36,757 bases of DNA, taken from NCBI GenBank assembly GCA_009693905.1, contig SHWG01000005.1, positions 1 through 36,757 of the forward strand. Reading direction: 5' to 3'. A program made the position numbers and the translations under genes. This document shows positions 24,891-34,655 of this stretch, one piece after another. Position 1 is the stretch's first letter. Each line of letters begins with the position of its first letter. Origin of the DNA: Rhodospirillales bacterium. Its GTDB lineage: Bacteria > Pseudomonadota > Alphaproteobacteria > Rhodospirillales > 2-12-FULL-67-15. The notes below the pieces were generated by a model, which was not told where the DNA came from, did not search any database, and saw only the letters and a list, made by a program, of their open reading frames with translations.

Positions 24891-26569
24891 GCCGCCCGAA
24901 AACGCGGCACGCCGCGAACGAACTGGCCTTCGTCGCGCTTGGCGGCGCGGGCGAGATCGGCATGAACCTGAACCTCTACGGCTACGGACCGCCGCCCGAC
25001 GGCCACCAATGGCTGATGGTGGACTTGGGCGTGACCTTTGGCGACGGCAGCGCCCCCGGCGTCGAGGTCATCATGCCCGATCCTTCGTTCATCGCCGAGC
25101 GGCGCGGCCGCCTGCTCGGGCTCGTTCTGACCCACGCCCACGAAGACCACCTCGGCGCGGTGCCGCACCTGTGGGAGCGGCTCGGGTGTCCGGTTTACGC
25201 AACCCCGTTCACGGTCTCGATCCTGACGCGCAAGCTGCGCGAGGCGGGATTGGAAGGAAAAGTGCCGATCCACGTCGTTCCCCTCGGCGGGCGGATCGAA
25301 ATCGGCCCCTTCGACGTGGAATTCGTCACCGTCACCCACTCCATTCCGGAGCCGAACGCGCTCGCGATCCGCACCCCGCTCGGCACCATCGTTCACACCG
25401 GCGACTGGAAATTCGATCCCGAACCGGTCGTCGGGCCCATCTCCGACGAAGATGCGCTCCGCCGCCTCGGCGACGCAGGGGTTCTGGCCATCGTTTGCGA
25501 TTCCACCAATGTCTTCACTCCCGGCGTTTCCGGCTCGGAATCGGATTTGAAGGACACCCTCACCGACCTGATCGGCGACGCGCCCGGTCGTGTCGCCGTT
25601 GCCTGTTTCGCGTCCAATGTCGCGCGCCTGGAAACGATTGCAACGGCGGCCCTGGCGTGCGGACGCGACGTCGTGCTGGCGGGACGGTCCTTGCGGCGCA
25701 TCAACGACGCGGCGCGGGAAAACGGCTATCTCGCCGACACCCGCGCCTTTCTCGACGAGGATGCCGCCGGATGGCTTCCGCCCGAGCGTTCCGTCATTAT
25801 CTGCACCGGAAGCCAGGGCGAGCCCCGCGCCGCGCTCGCCCGCATCGCCGCCGACGAACATCCCAACGTGACGCTGGAGGAGGGCGATATCGCGATCTTT
25901 TCCTCCCGCGTCATTCCCGGCAACGAGGTCGCCATATCCAAGCTCCAGAACAACCTCGTCCGGCGCGGGGTCAAGGTCATCACCTGGAGCGATCATCACG
26001 TTCATGTCTCCGGCCATCCGGCGCGGGACGAACTGGCCCGCATGTATCAACTGGTCCGCCCGCGCATCGCCATCCCGGTGCACGGCGAGCTGCGCCATTT
26101 GCGCGAACATGCCGAACTGGCCCGCGCCTGCCAGGTGCCCGAGGCCCTGGCGGTGGAAAACGGCGGTTTCATCCGGCTCGCCCCCGGCCAAGCGGAGGTG
26201 GTGAACCGCGTTCCGGTCGGGCGGCTGGCAGTGGACGGCAACCGGCTGGTGCGGCTTGACGGCGCGCTTGTGCGCAACCGCAACCGCGCCATATACAATG
26301 GGTCCGCGGTAATCACCGTCGCCCTCGATGCGCGGGGCAGGGTCGCGGGCGAGGTGCAGATTTCGACGCTGGGCGTGATGGAGGCGGATGACGAGAGCGC
26401 GCTCGGCGTGGTGCGCGAGACGGTCGAAGAAATCGTTGCCACGACGCCCTCCGGCCGGCGCAACGACGACGCGGCGCTGAAGGAAGCGCTCCGGATCGCG
26501 GTCAGACGGGTTTTTCGCGACCGGTTCGACAAGCGGCCGGTCACCAGTATTCACTTAGTCAGGGCTTAG
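24887..26569 (+). CDS. rnj: Ribonuclease J (metallo-beta-lactamase/beta-CASP)
   Basis: 560 aa; LTHAHEDHLGAVPHLW, VTHSIPEPNALAIRTPLGTIVHTGDWKFDP, TGSQGEPRAALARIA, VHVSGHPARDEL, IPVHGELRHLREHAELA. Confidence 0.95.
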   Translation: MSRPKTRHAANELAFVALGGAGEIGMNLNLYGYGPPPDGHQWLMVDLGVTFGDGSAPGVEVIMPDPSFIAERRGRLLGLVLTHAHEDHLGAVPHLWERLGCPVYATPFTVSILTRKLREAGLEGKVPIHVVPLGGRIEIGPFDVEFVTVTHSIPEPNALAIRTPLGTIVHTGDWKFDPEPVVGPISDEDALRRLGDAGVLAIVCDSTNVFTPGVSGSESDLKDTLTDLIGDAPGRVAVACFASNVARLETIATAALACGRDVVLAGRSLRRINDAARENGYLADTRAFLDEDAAGWLPPERSVIICTGSQGEPRAALARIAADEHPNVTLEEGDIAIFSSRVIPGNEVAISKLQNNLVRRGVKVITWSDHHVHVSGHPARDELARMYQLVRPRIAIPVHGELRHLREHAELARACQVPEALAVENGGFIRLAPGQAEVVNRVPVGRLAVDGNRLVRLDGALVRNRNRAIYNGSAVITVALDARGRVAGEVQISTLGVMEADDESALGVVRETVEEIVATTPSGRRNDDAALKEALRIAVRRVFRDRFDKRPVTSIHLVRA

Positions 26570-26572
26570 AGC

Positions 26573-26977
26573 ATGATCGGACGGCTCAATCACGTGGCGA
26601 TCGCGGTTCCCGATCTCGACCGGGCCGCGGCGCTTTATCGCGACCTGCTCGGCGCCAAGGTTTCCGCCCCGGTGCCGGAGCCCAGACACGGCGTCACCGT
26701 CGTTTTCGTCGAGCTTCCCAACACCAAGATCGAGCTGCTCCATCCCCTCGGCGACGATTCGCCCATCGCCGGATTTCTCGCCAAGAACGCCGCCGGCGGA
26801 ATCCACCATGTCTGCTACGAGGTCCCCGACATTCGCGCTGCCCGGGATCGGCTCCGTGCCCAAGGCGCCCGCGTGCTCGGCGACGGCGAGCCCAAGATCG
26901 GCGCCCACGGCAAGCCGGTGCTGTTTCTGCACCCGAAGGATTTCCTGGGCACGCTGATCGAACTGGAACAAGCCTAA
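26573..26977 (+). CDS. mce: Methylmalonyl-CoA epimerase (VOC fold)
   Basis: MIGRLNHVAIAVPDLDRAAALYRDLLGAKVSAPVPEPRHGVTVVFVELPNTKIELLHPLGDDSPIAGFLAKNAAGGIHHVCYEV. Confidence 0.93.
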   Translation: MIGRLNHVAIAVPDLDRAAALYRDLLGAKVSAPVPEPRHGVTVVFVELPNTKIELLHPLGDDSPIAGFLAKNAAGGIHHVCYEVPDIRAARDRLRAQGARVLGDGEPKIGAHGKPVLFLHPKDFLGTLIELEQA

Positions 26978-26983
26978 GCCCGC

Positions 26984-27223
26984 ATGAAATGGTACACCGC
27001 GCTTGCGATCTACAGCATTGTTTGGTGGTTGGTGCTGTTCATGGTCCTGCCTTGGGGCAACCGGGCGATCGGCGCCGAAGACGTCGCCAAGGGGCACGCC
27101 GCCGGATCGCCGGCGGAGCCGCGGCTCCTGGTCAAATTCGCGCTCACCACGGTCGTTTCGGCCGTGGTCTTCGCCGTCTTCTATTGGGCCTACGAGTCGG
27201 GCCTTATTTCCATCCGCCGTTAG
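26984..27223 (+). CDS. DUF1467 family small membrane protein
   Basis: 79 aa, two predicted TM segments, WWLVLFMVLPWG motif; position between mce and proS as in other alphaproteobacteria (recalled). Confidence 0.8.
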   Translation: MKWYTALAIYSIVWWLVLFMVLPWGNRAIGAEDVAKGHAAGSPAEPRLLVKFALTTVVSAVVFAVFYWAYESGLISIRR

Positions 27224-27239
27224 AGCGGTTCCATCCGCC
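27208..27239 (+). repeat. 11-bp direct repeat TTCCATCCGCC, two copies with 21-bp period
   Basis: Copies at 27208-27218 and 27229-27239, followed by GATAAT (27242-27247). Confidence 0.6.
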
Positions 27240-27274
27240 TAGATAATGCTTTTGCCTGGGGTTATGATCGTCCG

Positions 27275-27694
27275 ATGCGCGCGCTTTTTACCGCCGTTTC
27301 GATTTTGTCCTTGTTCGCCGCCGGCACGGTGCTAGCCGCTTCGGCCAAAGACTCGTCGGTGAAGGTGAGCCGGAGCGAATGCAAAGGGTTCGTGAAGCAT
27401 CAATCCAGCGCGGAATACAAAGCGGAAGTCGACGCCCGCGGCAAGAAAGTCAAGGAGGCCGACCTTCCCGGCGGCTCGCCGATCAAATTGCCCGAAACGA
27501 TATCCATCGACATCGGAATCGATCTCGAAAAAAAGTACGGCCTCGGCTCGAGCGGCAAATACACGGGCGAGGGCGTCATCGGCAAGGTCACGGTCAAGGG
27601 CGACAAAGTCTTCTTCAACGATCAACCCCTCGACCGGCGCGACCAGGCCGCCATCGCCGAAGCCTGCCAGAAAGCCTACGGAACGAAAAAATAA
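27275..27694 (+). CDS. Uncharacterised small secreted/periplasmic protein
   Basis: 139 aa; signal-peptide-like MRALFTAVSILSLFAAGTVLAASA, mature part contains two Cys (SECKG and EACQK); no recognised domain. Confidence 0.75.
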   Translation: MRALFTAVSILSLFAAGTVLAASAKDSSVKVSRSECKGFVKHQSSAEYKAEVDARGKKVKEADLPGGSPIKLPETISIDIGIDLEKKYGLGSSGKYTGEGVIGKVTVKGDKVFFNDQPLDRRDQAAIAEACQKAYGTKK

Positions 27695-27697
27695 CCG

Positions 27698-29014
27698 ATG
27701 CGCCTTTCCCAATATTTTCTGCCCACCCTCAAGGAAAATCCTTCCGAAGCCCAGATCGTCTCCCACCGTCTGATGCTGCGCGCAGGCATGATCCGCCAGT
27801 CCAGCGCCGGAATCTATTCGTGGCTGCCGCTCGGCTTTCGCGTGCTGGCCAATATCCAGCGCATCGTCGAGGCGGAGCAGGACGCCATCGGCTGCCAGCA
27901 AATGCTGATGCCGACCATCCAGCCCGCTGACCTCTGGCGCGAAAGCGACCGCTACGACGCCTACGGACCCGAGATGCTGCGGATCAAGGACCGCCACGAG
28001 CGCGACATGCTCTACGGCCCGACCAACGAGGAGCAGATCACCGATATTTTTCGCGCCACGGTCAAGTCCTACCGCGATCTGCCCAAGCTTCTCTATCACG
28101 TGCAATGGAAGTTCCGCGACGAGGTTCGCCCGCGTTTCGGCATCATGCGCGGGCGCGAATTCCTGATGAAGGACGCCTATTCCTTCGACCTGGACTACGC
28201 CGGCGCGCGCATGTCTTATAACAAGATGTTCGTGTGCTATCTGCGCACGTTCGAGAAATTGGGACTGAAGGCGATCCCGATGGCCGCCGACACCGGCCCG
28301 ATCGGCGGCGATCTCAGCCACGAATTCCTGATTCTCGCCGAAACCGGCGAATCCCAGGTCTTCTGCCACCGGCGCCTGCTCGATTTCAAGTTGCCCGAGA
28401 CAACGCCCACGGACGCGAAGGGCTTGCAAGCGCTGGTCGATCAATGGACCTCGGTCTATGCCGCCAGCGACGATAAGCACGACCCGGTCAAGGGCAACGC
28501 GCTCGGAACCGATCTCGTCACCGCGCGCGGCATCGAGGTCGGCCACATCTTCTATTTCGGCACCAAGTACTCGAAGCCGATGAAGGCCATGGTCTCCGGG
28601 CCCGAGGGCGGGGAAGTCACGCCTGAGATGGGCTCCTACGGCATCGGCGTCTCGCGACTCGCGGGCGCGATCATCGAGGCGTCGCACGACGACGCCGGGA
28701 TTATTTGGCCGGAATCCGTGACGCCTTTCCGGGTCGGATTGATCAACTTGAAGAGCGGCGATTCCGAATGCGACGCGGCGTGCGAGGACATCTATCGCGC
28801 GCTAGCCGGACGCGGCGTGACGGTCCTCCACGACGACCGCGACCAGCGCGCCGGCGTGAAATTCGCCGACATGGACCTGATCGGGCTTCCCTGGCAGGTC
28901 GTGGTCGGCCCGCGCGGGGTGAAAAGCGGCGTGGTCGAGATCAAGAACCGCCGCAGCGGCGAACGCCAGGAATTGAACCGCGAATCCGCGCTCGCCCGCG
29001 TCGCCGGCGGTTGA
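27698..29014 (+). CDS. proS: Prolyl-tRNA synthetase, short form without INS editing domain
   Basis: 438 aa; [108 protein letters not shown]. Confidence 0.97.
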   Translation: MRLSQYFLPTLKENPSEAQIVSHRLMLRAGMIRQSSAGIYSWLPLGFRVLANIQRIVEAEQDAIGCQQMLMPTIQPADLWRESDRYDAYGPEMLRIKDRHERDMLYGPTNEEQITDIFRATVKSYRDLPKLLYHVQWKFRDEVRPRFGIMRGREFLMKDAYSFDLDYAGARMSYNKMFVCYLRTFEKLGLKAIPMAADTGPIGGDLSHEFLILAETGESQVFCHRRLLDFKLPETTPTDAKGLQALVDQWTSVYAASDDKHDPVKGNALGTDLVTARGIEVGHIFYFGTKYSKPMKAMVSGPEGGEVTPEMGSYGIGVSRLAGAIIEASHDDAGIIWPESVTPFRVGLINLKSGDSECDAACEDIYRALAGRGVTVLHDDRDQRAGVKFADMDLIGLPWQVVVGPRGVKSGVVEIKNRRSGERQELNRESALARVAGG

Positions 29015-29036
29015 GAGCAGGCAGGGGAGGAAACCG

Positions 29037-30284
29037 GTGTTCACCCGCTTCGAATGGTCGGTCGCGATGCGCTATCTCCGGGCGCGGCGCCAGGAGGGAT
29101 TCATCTCCGTCATCGCCTGGTTTTCCTTGCTCGGCATCGCGCTCGGCGTTGCCACCCTGATTATCGTGATGTCGGTGATGAACGGGTTTCGCCACGAGCT
29201 GCTGTCGCGCATTCTCGGGCTCAACGGCCACCTCGGCGTCTATGGCCATTCCGCGCCGCTCGCCGATTTCGATGCCGTCGCCCAGGCGGTGCGCAAGGTT
29301 CCCGGCGTCGTTTCGGCGACCCCCATCGTCGAGGGTCAAGTGATGGCGACCGCCCGGGGCCTGGCGCGGGGCGCGCTGGTGCGCGGGATTCGCGTCGAAG
29401 ACCTCGATTCCGGGCACAACCTGGTCGCGCGCAGCATCGTCGGCGGCGGGCTGGCGCAATTCACCGGCGACGACGCGGTGGTGGTCGGAAGTCGCCTGGC
29501 CGAGCGGCTCGGAGTCGGGGTCGGCGAGCGCATTACGCTGATTTCGCCCCAAGGCACCGCGACCGCGCTCGGCACCGTGCCGCGCATGCGCGCCTATCAA
29601 ATCGTCGCCACCTTCAACATCGGCATGTTCGAGTACGACTCCAGCTACGTCTTCATGCCGCTCGCGGCGGCGCAAGTTTATTTCCGCGTGCCCGGCGCAG
29701 TCACCAACCTGGAAGTGTTTGTCGCCAATCCCGACGACGCGCCCCGAATCGGCGCGCGCATTGCCGGTGCGCTCCAGGGCCAGGTCCGCATTCACGACTG
29801 GCAGCAGGCCAATTCCAGCTTCTTCACCGCCATCCAGGTGGAACGCAACGTCATGTTCCTGATTCTGACCCTGATCATTCTGGTCGCGGCGTTCAACATC
29901 GTCTCGAGCATGATCATGCTGGTCAAGGACAAGGGCCGCGACATCGCGATCTTGAGAACCATGGGCGCGACGCGGGGCTCGATCCTGCGCATCTTCTTCA
30001 TGAGCGGGGCGAGCATCGGCGTCATCGGCACCTTGTCCGGGCTCGTGCTCGGGGTCGCGTTCGCACTCAATATCGAGACCGTCCGGCAGGGAATCCAGGC
30101 CCTGACCGGGACCAATTTGTTCGCCGCCGAAATTTATTTCCTGTCCAAGCTTCCGGCCAAGATCGACTGGTCGGAGGTGTCGGCGGTGGTGCTGATGGGC
30201 CTCGGGCTCTCCTTCCTCGCGACGATCTATCCGTCCTGGCGCGCGGCGACCCTCGATCCGGCCGAGGCGCTGCGCTATGAGTGA
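29037..30284 (+). CDS. lolC: Lipoprotein-releasing ABC transporter permease LolC/LolE (GTG start)
   Basis: [62 protein letters not shown]; adjacent lolD. Confidence 0.92.
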   Translation: MFTRFEWSVAMRYLRARRQEGFISVIAWFSLLGIALGVATLIIVMSVMNGFRHELLSRILGLNGHLGVYGHSAPLADFDAVAQAVRKVPGVVSATPIVEGQVMATARGLARGALVRGIRVEDLDSGHNLVARSIVGGGLAQFTGDDAVVVGSRLAERLGVGVGERITLISPQGTATALGTVPRMRAYQIVATFNIGMFEYDSSYVFMPLAAAQVYFRVPGAVTNLEVFVANPDDAPRIGARIAGALQGQVRIHDWQQANSSFFTAIQVERNVMFLILTLIILVAAFNIVSSMIMLVKDKGRDIAILRTMGATRGSILRIFFMSGASIGVIGTLSGLVLGVAFALNIETVRQGIQALTGTNLFAAEIYFLSKLPAKIDWSEVSAVVLMGLGLSFLATIYPSWRAATLDPAEALRYE

Positions 30285-30957
30285 AATTCCCCTCCAGCTC
30301 TCCGGCATCGTCCGCGTCTTCAGGCAGGAGCGGAACGAGATCGCGGTGCTGCGCGGGGCGAACCTCTCCGTGCGCGCGGGCGAGATGGTCGCCCTGGTCG
30401 GCCCCTCGGGCGCGGGCAAGTCCACGCTCCTGCACATCGCCGGGCTCCTGGAGAAACCCGACGAAGGCGAAGTGATCGTTGCCGATCTCGCCTGCGGCGC
30501 GTTGAACGACGACGAGCGCACGCGGCTGCGCCGAACCAACCTCGGATTCGTTTATCAATACCATCATCTGTTGCCCGAGTTTTCGGCGCTGGAGAACATC
30601 GTCATTCCCCAGGCCATCGCCGGCCTGGCGCGCGCGGAAGCGCTCAATCGCGCCCGCGAACTTCTCGCCGTTCTCGGCCTTACCGAACGGGAAAGCCACC
30701 GCCCGGCCCGGCTTTCGGGCGGCGAACAGCAGCGGGTCGCGATCGCTCGCGCGCTCGCCAATGCGCCCAGGATATTACTCGCCGACGAGCCGACCGGCAA
30801 CCTCGACCCGCACACCGCCGACGAGGTTTTTGCCCTGCTTCTCAGGCTCGCGCGCGGCGCGAAACTCGCCGCCCTGATCGCCACCCACAACGTCGATCTC
30901 GCCCGGCGCATGGACCGTATCGTCCGGCTGCGCGACGGAATGCTTGTGGATAACTGA
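30277..30957 (+). CDS. lolD: Lipoprotein-releasing ABC transporter ATPase
   Basis: GPSGAGKST Walker [16 protein letters not shown] signature, [10 protein letters not shown] Walker B. Confidence 0.95.
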   Translation: MSEIPLQLSGIVRVFRQERNEIAVLRGANLSVRAGEMVALVGPSGAGKSTLLHIAGLLEKPDEGEVIVADLACGALNDDERTRLRRTNLGFVYQYHHLLPEFSALENIVIPQAIAGLARAEALNRARELLAVLGLTERESHRPARLSGGEQQRVAIARALANAPRILLADEPTGNLDPHTADEVFALLLRLARGAKLAALIATHNVDLARRMDRIVRLRDGMLVDN

Positions 30958-31001
30958 TGCGGTGACTTTTTCGACATGGTGTGAAATTCTCGGGCCCGAC
31001 C

Positions 31002-34000
31002 ATGCCGCACGCCTCCTTCGTCCATCTCCGCGTCCATTCCGCCTATTCGCTGTCCGAAGGCGCGATCCGCCTCGACGAGCTGGCCAAGCTTTGCCGCAAA
31101 TTCGCCGCGCCGGCGGTCGCGGTCACCGACACCAACAATCTGTTCGGGGCGCTCGAATTCTCGCACGCCGCCCACGCCGCCGGGGTGCAACCGATCATCG
31201 GTTGCCAGCTCGCGCTCGCCCACGATGAGCGCGGCGGCGCCCGGCCCGGCTTCGGGCAGGGCGGGAAAAGCGGGTCCGCGTCCGACCCGGTCGTGGTTCT
31301 GGTCCAGAACGCCGCCGGATATCGCAATCTTCTCAAGCTGATCCGCATCGCCCATTTCGGCGTGACCGGAGGCGAGGCGCCTGTTGAACCCCAACTCGCG
31401 TTGAGCGAGTTGGCGCGCCATGGCGAGGGGCTGATTGTTCTGACCGGCGGGCCGGCGGGACCGGTCGGACGGTTGCTCGCCGCCGGACAGAACCCGGCCG
31501 CCGAGGAAGTTCTGCTCCGCCTGGCGGCGGCCTTTCCCGGGCGGCTGTACGTCGAACTGATGCGCCACGGCTTGGCGGTGGAAAAGGCAACCGAGCCCGG
31601 GTTCCTCGATCTCGCCTACCGCCACAACCTTCCCTTGGTCGCGACCAACGAAGCATTCTTCGCCGAGCGCCGGATGCACGAAGCGCACGACGCGCTGCTG
31701 TGCATCGCCGCCGGCGCGACGATGGCGGCGCCCGAGCGCCGGCGGGTGAGTTCCGAACATTATCTGAAATCTCCCGACGAGATGCGCAAACTGTTCGCCG
31801 ACCTGCCGGAAGCGGCGGACAACACCCTGGTCGTCGCGCGGCGCTGCGCCTTCATGATCGAGCCGGTCGCCCCGATCTTGCCACCGTTCGATTGCGGCAA
31901 CGGCCTGAACGAAACCGACGGGCTCAAGGCCGACGCCAAGGCCGGGCTCGAGCAGCGGCTCCGCGCGAGCGTCTGGAAGCCGGGGATGAGCGAGGACGAA
32001 AAAGAAGCCGTCGCCCGGCCTTACCGCGAACGGCTCGACTACGAGATCGGCGTCATCGTCGCGATGGGCTATCCCGGCTATTTCCTCGTCGTCGCCGATT
32101 TCATCCGCTGGGCGAAGAGCCAAGGCATTCCCGTCGGTCCGGGGCGCGGCTCGGGCGCGGGGTCGGTCGTGGCCTGGGCGTTGACCATCACCGATCTCGA
32201 TCCTTTGCGCTTCGGGCTCCTGTTCGAGCGGTTCCTCAACCCCGAACGGGTGTCCATGCCCGATTTCGACATCGACTTCTGCCAGGACCGCCGCGACGAG
32301 GTGATCCACTACGTCCAGGATCGCTACGGCCGCGACCAGGTGGCGCAAATCATCACGTTTGGCAAACTCCAGGCCCGCGCCGTGCTCCGCGACGTCGGCC
32401 GGGTGCTGGAAATGCCCTATGGCCAGGTGGATAAAATCTGCAAGCTGGTCCCCCACAATCCGGCCGCGCCGGTCACGCTGGACAAAGCGATCGCCGAGGA
32501 GCCTTTGTTGGCGCGCGCGATCGAAGAAGACGGGGCGGTCGGGCGCCTGTTCGCCATCGCCCGCCAGCTCGAGGGGCTTTACCGCCACGCCTCGATCCAC
32601 GCCGGCGGCGTGGTCATCGGCGACCGTCCGTTGGACGAGCTGATCCCGCTTTATCGCGATCCCAAGTCCGAGCGACTCGTGACCGGGTTCAACATGAAAT
32701 ATATCGAGGAGGCGGGGTTGATCAAATTCGACTTCCTCGGCCTCAAGACGCTGACCGTGCTCGCCGACGCCGCCAAGCTGGTGGAGGCGGGAGGCGGGAA
32801 AAAACTCGATCTCGCCAATCTTCCGCTCGACGACGAGGCGACGGTTTCCATGCTCGCCCGCGGCGAAACGACCGGCGTGTTCCAGCTGGAAAGCGCCGGC
32901 ATGCGCGACGTGCTGCGCAACCTGAAAGCGGACACCTTCGAGGACATCATCGCCGTCGTCGCCCTCTACCGGCCGGGGCCGATGGGCAACATCCCGAGTT
33001 ACATCCGCCGCAAGCACGGCCAGGAAAAACCCGATTACCTCTATCCAACCCTGGAAGGAATCCTGAAAGAGACTTTCGGCATCATCATCTATCAGGAACA
33101 GGTGATGCAGATCGCCCAGGAGCTGGCCGGATTTTCGCTGGGCCACGCGGATTTGATCCGCCGCGCCATGGGCAAGAAGATCAAGTCGGAAATGAACCAA
33201 CAGCGCGAAGCCTTCGTCGCCGGCGCGCGCAACCGCAACGTGCCCGAAACCCGCGCTCGGGATATTTTCGATCTCATCGCCAAGTTCGCCGATTACGGCT
33301 TCAACAAGTCCCACGCCGCGACCTACGCGCTGGTTGCCTATCAGGCCGCCTATCTGAAAGCCCACCATCCGGTCGAATTCCTGGCCGCATCCATGACCCA
33401 CGACATGGCCAATCCCGACAAGCTCAACGTCTTCCGCCAGGAACTGGAGCGCATGGGCATCCGGCTTTTGCCTCCGGACGTGAACGCTTCCGAGGCGCGG
33501 TTTTCGGTCGGCGGCGAAACCGGCGGCAGCGGCCCGGCGATCCGCTACGCGCTCGCCGCCGTGCGCAACGTCGGCACCGCGGCGATGGAATCCTTGGTCG
33601 CCGGGCGCCGCCAAAAAGGGCCTTTCCGCGATCTCGCCGACTTTGCCCGCCGGCTCGACGCCAAGCTCGCCAACAAGCGCCAGATCGAGAATTTGGCGCG
33701 CGCCGGCGCGTTCGATTCCCTCAATCCCAATCGCCGCCAGACGGTCGAAGGCGTCGAGGAAATCCTGAAACACGCCCACGCCGCGGCCGCGGAACGGGGG
33801 AGTTCGCAGATTTCGCTCTTTGGCGGCGGCGGCTCGGAGAACGACGCGGCGCCGCTGGTTCTGCCGGCGGTGACCGATTGGCCGCCCATGGACCGCCTCG
33901 GCCACGAATTCGATGCGATCGGGTTCTACCTCTCCGCCCACCCGCTCGACGCCTATCGCCGCACCCTCGTCCGCCTCGGCGTCCGCCCGATCGCCGAGAT

Positions 34001-34514
34001 CATCGCCAGCCCCGAGCCGGGCCCGGTCCGGCTCGCCGGCACCTTGATCGGCAAGAAGGAGCGGACCTCGGCCAAGGGCAACCGCTATGCCTTCGTCCAG
34101 TTGTCCGACATGACCGGCGTGTTCGAAGCGGTCGTCTTCGCCGAGACCCTGGCCTCGGCGCGGAGCCTGCTCGAGGTCGGCCGCTCGCTCTTGGTGCGCG
34201 CCGCCGTCCAGGTCGAAGGCGAAACCTTCCGCCTCACCGTCCAAAGCCTTGAATCCCTCGAAGAGGTTGCCGCCCGGACTTCGGCCGGGGTCAGGATCGT
34301 GGTCGCCTCCCAGGATGCTTTGTCACCGATTAAGGACATAATTGCCGGAAAACCTGGGGGTAACGGGGAAGGGCGCAAGGGCCGGATCAAGATCGTTTCC
34401 CGCCTGGATACGGGCCAAGAGGTCGAATTCGACCTTGGCGACCATCGCCTCCAGCCCGGTACGCTGCCTGCGCTCCGGAACGTTTCCGGGGTCCTGGAAG
34501 CGAGCGAAATCTAG
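31002..34514 (+). CDS. dnaE: DNA polymerase III alpha subunit (ORF extends to GTG at 30981)
   Basis: PHP domain FVHLRVHSAYSLSEGAIRL, VGPGRGSGAGSVVAW, PDFDIDFCQDRRDEVIHYV, clamp-binding-like QISLFG. Confidence 0.98.
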   Translation: MPHASFVHLRVHSAYSLSEGAIRLDELAKLCRKFAAPAVAVTDTNNLFGALEFSHAAHAAGVQPIIGCQLALAHDERGGARPGFGQGGKSGSASDPVVVLVQNAAGYRNLLKLIRIAHFGVTGGEAPVEPQLALSELARHGEGLIVLTGGPAGPVGRLLAAGQNPAAEEVLLRLAAAFPGRLYVELMRHGLAVEKATEPGFLDLAYRHNLPLVATNEAFFAERRMHEAHDALLCIAAGATMAAPERRRVSSEHYLKSPDEMRKLFADLPEAADNTLVVARRCAFMIEPVAPILPPFDCGNGLNETDGLKADAKAGLEQRLRASVWKPGMSEDEKEAVARPYRERLDYEIGVIVAMGYPGYFLVVADFIRWAKSQGIPVGPGRGSGAGSVVAWALTITDLDPLRFGLLFERFLNPERVSMPDFDIDFCQDRRDEVIHYVQDRYGRDQVAQIITFGKLQARAVLRDVGRVLEMPYGQVDKICKLVPHNPAAPVTLDKAIAEEPLLARAIEEDGAVGRLFAIARQLEGLYRHASIHAGGVVIGDRPLDELIPLYRDPKSERLVTGFNMKYIEEAGLIKFDFLGLKTLTVLADAAKLVEAGGGKKLDLANLPLDDEATVSMLARGETTGVFQLESAGMRDVLRNLKADTFEDIIAVVALYRPGPMGNIPSYIRRKHGQEKPDYLYPTLEGILKETFGIIIYQEQVMQIAQELAGFSLGHADLIRRAMGKKIKSEMNQQREAFVAGARNRNVPETRARDIFDLIAKFADYGFNKSHAATYALVAYQAAYLKAHHPVEFLAASMTHDMANPDKLNVFRQELERMGIRLLPPDVNASEARFSVGGETGGSGPAIRYALAAVRNVGTAAMESLVAGRRQKGPFRDLADFARRLDAKLANKRQIENLARAGAFDSLNPNRRQTVEGVEEILKHAHAAAAERGSSQISLFGGGGSENDAAPLVLPAVTDWPPMDRLGHEFDAIGFYLSAHPLDAYRRTLVRLGVRPIAEIIASPEPGPVRLAGTLIGKKERTSAKGNRYAFVQLSDMTGVFEAVVFAETLASARSLLEVGRSLLVRAAVQVEGETFRLTVQSLESLEEVAARTSAGVRIVVASQDALSPIKDIIAGKPGGNGEGRKGRIKIVSRLDTGQEVEFDLGDHRLQPGTLPALRNVSGVLEASEI

Positions 34515-34527
34515 CCCCCGTTCGTCC

Positions 34528-34556
34528 TTGCCAGGGATCGCCCAGGCGGGTATTTA
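34528..34556 (+). promoter_or_regulatory. Putative sigma70 promoter for rpsB-tsf (TTGCCA-N17-TATTTA)
   Basis: TTGCCA 34528-34533, 17-nt spacer, TATTTA 34551-34556, directly after dnaE stop. Confidence 0.45.
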
Positions 34557-34560
34557 ACGG

Positions 34561-34655
34561 CCGCGTAAATTCACACGCGGGTCAAGCGGCGTCGGGGCCT
34601 TCAAGCCCTTGCAACGTCGCTCCGGTGTCCCCCGGTTCGCAAAGGATTGGGGGAC
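34561..34655 (+). promoter_or_regulatory. Structured rpsB leader: three consecutive stem-loops
   Basis: CCGCGT/ACGCGG (34561-34580); GCGGCGT/ACGTCGC with inner GGGGC/GCCCT (34586-34620); GTCCCCC/GGGGGAC (34627-34655). Confidence 0.55.

Noticed and set aside
30564-34244. 1226-aa minus-strand ORF antisense to dnaE
   Set aside because: It is in exact codon register with dnaE, so its stops would need sense TTA, CTA or TCA codons, which are rare in this GC-rich genome. The translated sequence is low-complexity and matches no family. Shadow ORF.
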